DNA of 7,864 bases, from assembly GCA_020861125.1 (NCBI GenBank), contig JAJBSZ010000046.1, forward strand, positions 1-7,864, in the 5' to 3' direction. The notes below the pieces were generated by a model. That model made no database searches, was not told where the DNA came from, and saw only the letters and a list, made by a program, of their open reading frames with translations. Both the position numbers and the translations under genes were made by a program. Origin of the DNA: Planctomycetota bacterium. GTDB lineage: Bacteria > Planctomycetota > SZUA-567. The first letter of the stretch is position 1. Every line of letters starts with the position of its first letter. Positions 5,965 to 7,864 of this stretch are shown piece after piece.

Positions 5965-6012
5965 ACCGATCGCTGTACTATCCCGGTGGCACGGATGCGC
6001 CGCCCGATCGGT
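5965..6012. repeat. Paired CGATCG elements (8-bp inverted, 10-bp near-direct repeat) upstream of the TPR gene
   Basis: ACCGATCG (5965-5972) and CGATCGGT (6005-6012) are perfect inverted copies 32 bases apart. Because CGATCG is itself palindromic, they also read as direct copies CCGATCGCTG and CCGATCGGTG, 38 bp apart. The spacing and their location 74-121 bp before the plus-strand start fit a two-site operator; this is inference. Confidence 0.35.
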
Positions 6013-6072
6013 GCGCCGCGGGCCTTGGCAGCGGCTGGTATCGTCCGCTGCCGCCCCCCAGAGTCCATCCAC

Positions 6073-6078
6073 AAGGAG
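6073..6078 (+). promoter_or_regulatory. Ribosome binding site of the divergent secreted TPR gene
   Basis: AAGGAG followed by seven bases (TCCCGCC) and ATG at 6086. This strong site, directly before a signal-peptide-encoding frame, fixes the start and is the main evidence that the plus frame, not the long antisense frames, is the real gene. Confidence 0.8.
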
Positions 6079-6085
6079 TCCCGCC

Positions 6086-7864
6086 ATGCGGACAATAGCC
6101 CCTCTTGCCGTCCTCCTCTTCTGCTGGTGCGGTTTTGTCCAAGCCGCCGTGTACGGCGACATCATCATTCCGGACAACCTCAATCCCGTCACCCAGACAA
6201 CGCCCGGCCACAACGGCCGCATCGCCGTGGCAGTCACCCCGCGCGACGGAATGGCCTTCGTCGTCTACCTCCCGCGGGAGGAACGGGATATCCGTCCCTG
6301 GTCGCCGCTGCAGGCCATCGCCCACAACCTGCCGGACAACGGCGAGATCGCCGTGTTTAACCTGGGCGGCCTGCCCTGGTTCGGCACCCGCCAGGTCATG
6401 GCGGGCGACGTCAGTTTTTACGACGGCTATGTCCACCGCAACGGCGCCCTCTATAACCTGGCCTTTTCCATGGACGGCCTGGCGACGCCGAGTCCCGCCG
6501 TCAAGGAAGCTCTGGCGCAGATTTGGATCTACCCGGGGGTGGGAAGCTCCGTCGGCACCCCCATGGCGGTGGAAGCCCTGCGCCTGCTGGAAACCGGCGA
6601 TTGGTCCACCCTGCCGGAGACCCTGAACCAGGCCCAGTCCCTGGATCCGTACAACTGGCTCATCCATGTCCTCCGTGCCCGGATGGCGGAGGAGGAGGAC
6701 GATATGAACGCCGCCCTCGGCCATTACCGCCAGGCGGTGGCGCTGCGGCCCGACGATCTGGAAACCGTCGCCCGCGAGGCGGCGGCGGAAGCGCTGGTGG
6801 AGAATACCGACGCCGGGGTCGGGCGGCTGCTGGGTTTGACCCAAATCGACGCCGAGGAACCCACCGCCTGGGAGGAATTGGGGCGCATCTACCTCGCCGC
6901 CGAAGACCTGGACGCGGCCCAAGCCTATTTCGAACAGGCGGTCTGGGTCAACCCCAGTTCCGAGGTGGCCCTGTTCAACCTGAGCTTTCTCCTCGCCCAC
7001 AAGGGTGATTACCCCAACGCCTTGCGCCGCATCCGGGAATTCCTCTATTACTATCCCTGGGCGGCGCCCGGCACCGTGCCGGACGTCACCTCCGCCCCCG
7101 GCATGACCGAGGCGATGGTGCAGGCGATCTACGCCGAACCGCTGCCCATCGGCGCCATCGGCAGCTATTCCCGCTTTACCCCGCCGACGCCGGACCCGAT
7201 CCAGATCCAGACCTACGCCCAGCAGATCGTGGTGGAAGCGCCGGTGGCGGTGTACCAGGCGGTGGGCGTCTACGCGCCGGTGTTTTTCTTCGACTGGGGC
7301 TGGTCCTACCGCCGCTACCGGCCCTGGCGGCCGGCCTGGCACCACCGGCGGCCACCGCCCCGGCCCGGCGTTTTCCACCGCCCCCGGCCTCGGCCGGGCA
7401 TCCCCGGGCGGCCGGGCCGGCCCGGTCTTGGCATTGGACCGGGCCGGCCGGGCAGCGCCGGTGCGGGTCGGCCCGGCATCGGCGGCAGCCGGCCGTCGCA
7501 ACCGGGCGGACGGCCCGGACAGGCTGGCAGCCGGCCTCCGGGACGGACCACCAATACGGACCGGTCGCGGCCAGGCGTCACCGGATCCGGCGGCGCTACC
7601 AGCCGTCCGGGTGGTGCCAACCGTCCCACGCCGCCGGCGGCGGAACGCCCGACGCCGGGATCGCGGCGGCCGGCTTCGCCTGGCGCCCGTCCCGCCCGGC
7701 CGCCGGCCGTCACCCGGCCGCAGCCCTTGCCCGGTACGGTGCCGACGCCCGTCACGCCGCCGGCAACGGGCGGTGGCTCCAGCCGCGATACCGTCTCCCC
7801 CGGCCGGCCCTCCACCGCCGCCCCGGGTACCGGCAGCCGGCCGGGCGCTGGCCGCAACCCTTCC
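6086..7864 (+). CDS. Secreted TPR protein with Arg/Pro/Gly-rich tail, unknown function (3' end off window)
   Basis: An uninterrupted frame of 593 codons reaches the window end without a stop. Residues 1-20 are a Sec signal peptide (MRTIAPLAVLLFCWCGFVQA). About 21-160 is a mixed, probably beta-rich domain I do not recognise (IAVAVTPRDGMAFVVYLP at 46-63; FNLGGLPWFG at 91-100). TPR-like helical hairpins follow at about 191-224 (ALGHYRQAVALRPDD), 259-292 (AWEELGRIYLAAEDLDAAQA) and 293-326. Residues 372-402 are hydrophobic and Val-rich, leading to an aromatic/basic cluster FFFDWGWSYRRYRPWRPAWHH (400-420; last 20 at 401-420). From 421 the chain is low-complexity, with 28 Arg, no Lys and three acidic residues. 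The only cysteines (C13, C15) are in the signal peptide. It likely acts in the periplasm or at the cell surface. It diverges from the activator gene, with no clear functional tie to the transporter operon. Confidence 0.8.
   Translation, partial: MRTIAPLAVLLFCWCGFVQAAVYGDIIIPDNLNPVTQTTPGHNGRIAVAVTPRDGMAFVVYLPREERDIRPWSPLQAIAHNLPDNGEIAVFNLGGLPWFGTRQVMAGDVSFYDGYVHRNGALYNLAFSMDGLATPSPAVKEALAQIWIYPGVGSSVGTPMAVEALRLLETGDWSTLPETLNQAQSLDPYNWLIHVLRARMAEEEDDMNAALGHYRQAVALRPDDLETVAREAAAEALVENTDAGVGRLLGLTQIDAEEPTAWEELGRIYLAAEDLDAAQAYFEQAVWVNPSSEVALFNLSFLLAHKGDYPNALRRIREFLYYYPWAAPGTVPDVTSAPGMTEAMVQAIYAEPLPIGAIGSYSRFTPPTPDPIQIQTYAQQIVVEAPVAVYQAVGVYAPVFFFDWGWSYRRYRPWRPAWHHRRPPPRPGVFHRPRPRPGIPGRPGRPGLGIGPGRPGSAGAGRPGIGGSRPSQPGGRPGQAGSRPPGRTTNTDRSRPGVTGSGGATSRPGGANRPTPPAAERPTPGSRRPASPGARPARPPAVTRPQPLPGTVPTPVTPPATGGGSSRDTVSPGRPSTAAPGTGSRPGAGRNPS
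7322..7864 (+). repeat. Low-complexity RPG-rich coding tract
   Basis: Codons 413-593 of the secreted TPR gene are built mainly from CGG, CCG, CCC and GGC codons. The RPG tripeptide occurs ten times (residues 426, 436, 442, 445, 454, 462, 476, 495, 507, 585), including a short Gly-X-Y run at 438-449. The DNA is strongly GC-rich and lacks stops in other frames, which generates long spurious antisense frames. It is predicted to be disordered and highly basic. Confidence 0.75.

Noticed and set aside
5987..6001. TGGCACG on the plus strand as a sigma-54 promoter for the TPR gene
   Set aside because: The -24 half is perfect, but no GC dinucleotide sits at the required spacing; the only one is off by one base and lacks the TTGC context.
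5978..7501. 507-codon open frame on the minus strand opposite the TPR gene
   Set aside because: Its composition (Gly/Arg/His/Asp-rich, no recognisable domain) is that of an antisense shadow in GC-rich DNA. The plus frame has a strong ribosome binding site, signal peptide and TPR motifs.
7315..7857. 180-codon minus-strand frame opposite the RPG tract
   Set aside because: Low-complexity antisense reading of the repetitive coding tract; no start context.
1..7864. CRISPR arrays, insertion sequences, tRNA or rRNA genes, prophage signs
   Set aside because: No regularly spaced repeats, transposase-like frames, terminal inverted repeats or recognisable RNA gene sequence were seen.

Overview
The window is GC-rich DNA from a bacterium that is probably Gram-negative. 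The evidence is a tripartite tricarboxylate transporter (TTT) operon with Sec-exported binding proteins, a sigma-54-dependent activator and an exported TPR protein. Pseudomonadota or Desulfobacterota (deltaproteobacterial) would fit, but the sequence alone does not decide between them.

Layout. Positions 1-5818 all read on the minus strand. In transcription order they are a sigma-54 enhancer-binding activator of the PrpR_N-PAS-AAA-Fis type (3905-5818), a 415-bp gene-free leader/promoter region (3490-3904), a PdxA-family NAD-dependent dehydrogenase with a GTG start (2470-3489), two different TctC-type solute-binding proteins in tandem (1452-2423 and 385-1380), and the first 101 codons of a TctB-type small membrane subunit (1-303, cut by the window edge). 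The large TctA permease would be expected just beyond position 1. Close spacing (46, 71 and 81 bp) and a good ribosome binding site before each gene indicate one operon, pdxA-tctC-tctC-tctB(-tctA).

How it may work. The most economical reading is a substrate-induced catabolic module. The binding proteins capture a small carboxylate in the periplasm and TctAB imports it. The PdxA-like enzyme oxidises a hydroxy-acid, probably phosphorylated, derived from it. The upstream activator senses a metabolite through its PrpR_N domain and turns the operon on from a sigma-54 promoter. The substrate cannot be named. D-threonate/D-erythronate-type pathways (PdxA2) and terephthalate-type pathways (TphB/TphC) are both precedents for a PdxA homologue beside TTT components, but neither the DUF1537 kinase nor a ring dioxygenase is in view.

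On the plus strand, diverging from the activator across a 267-bp intergenic region, is an open gene from 6086 to the window end (593 codons, no stop). It encodes a signal peptide, an N-terminal domain I do not recognise, TPR repeats, an aromatic/basic linker and a long Arg/Pro/Gly-rich tail with many RPG tripeptides. This is the least familiar object in the window. The 3490-3904 region also holds an unusual pair of overlapping, mutually exclusive hairpins just upstream of the pdxA-like ribosome binding site.
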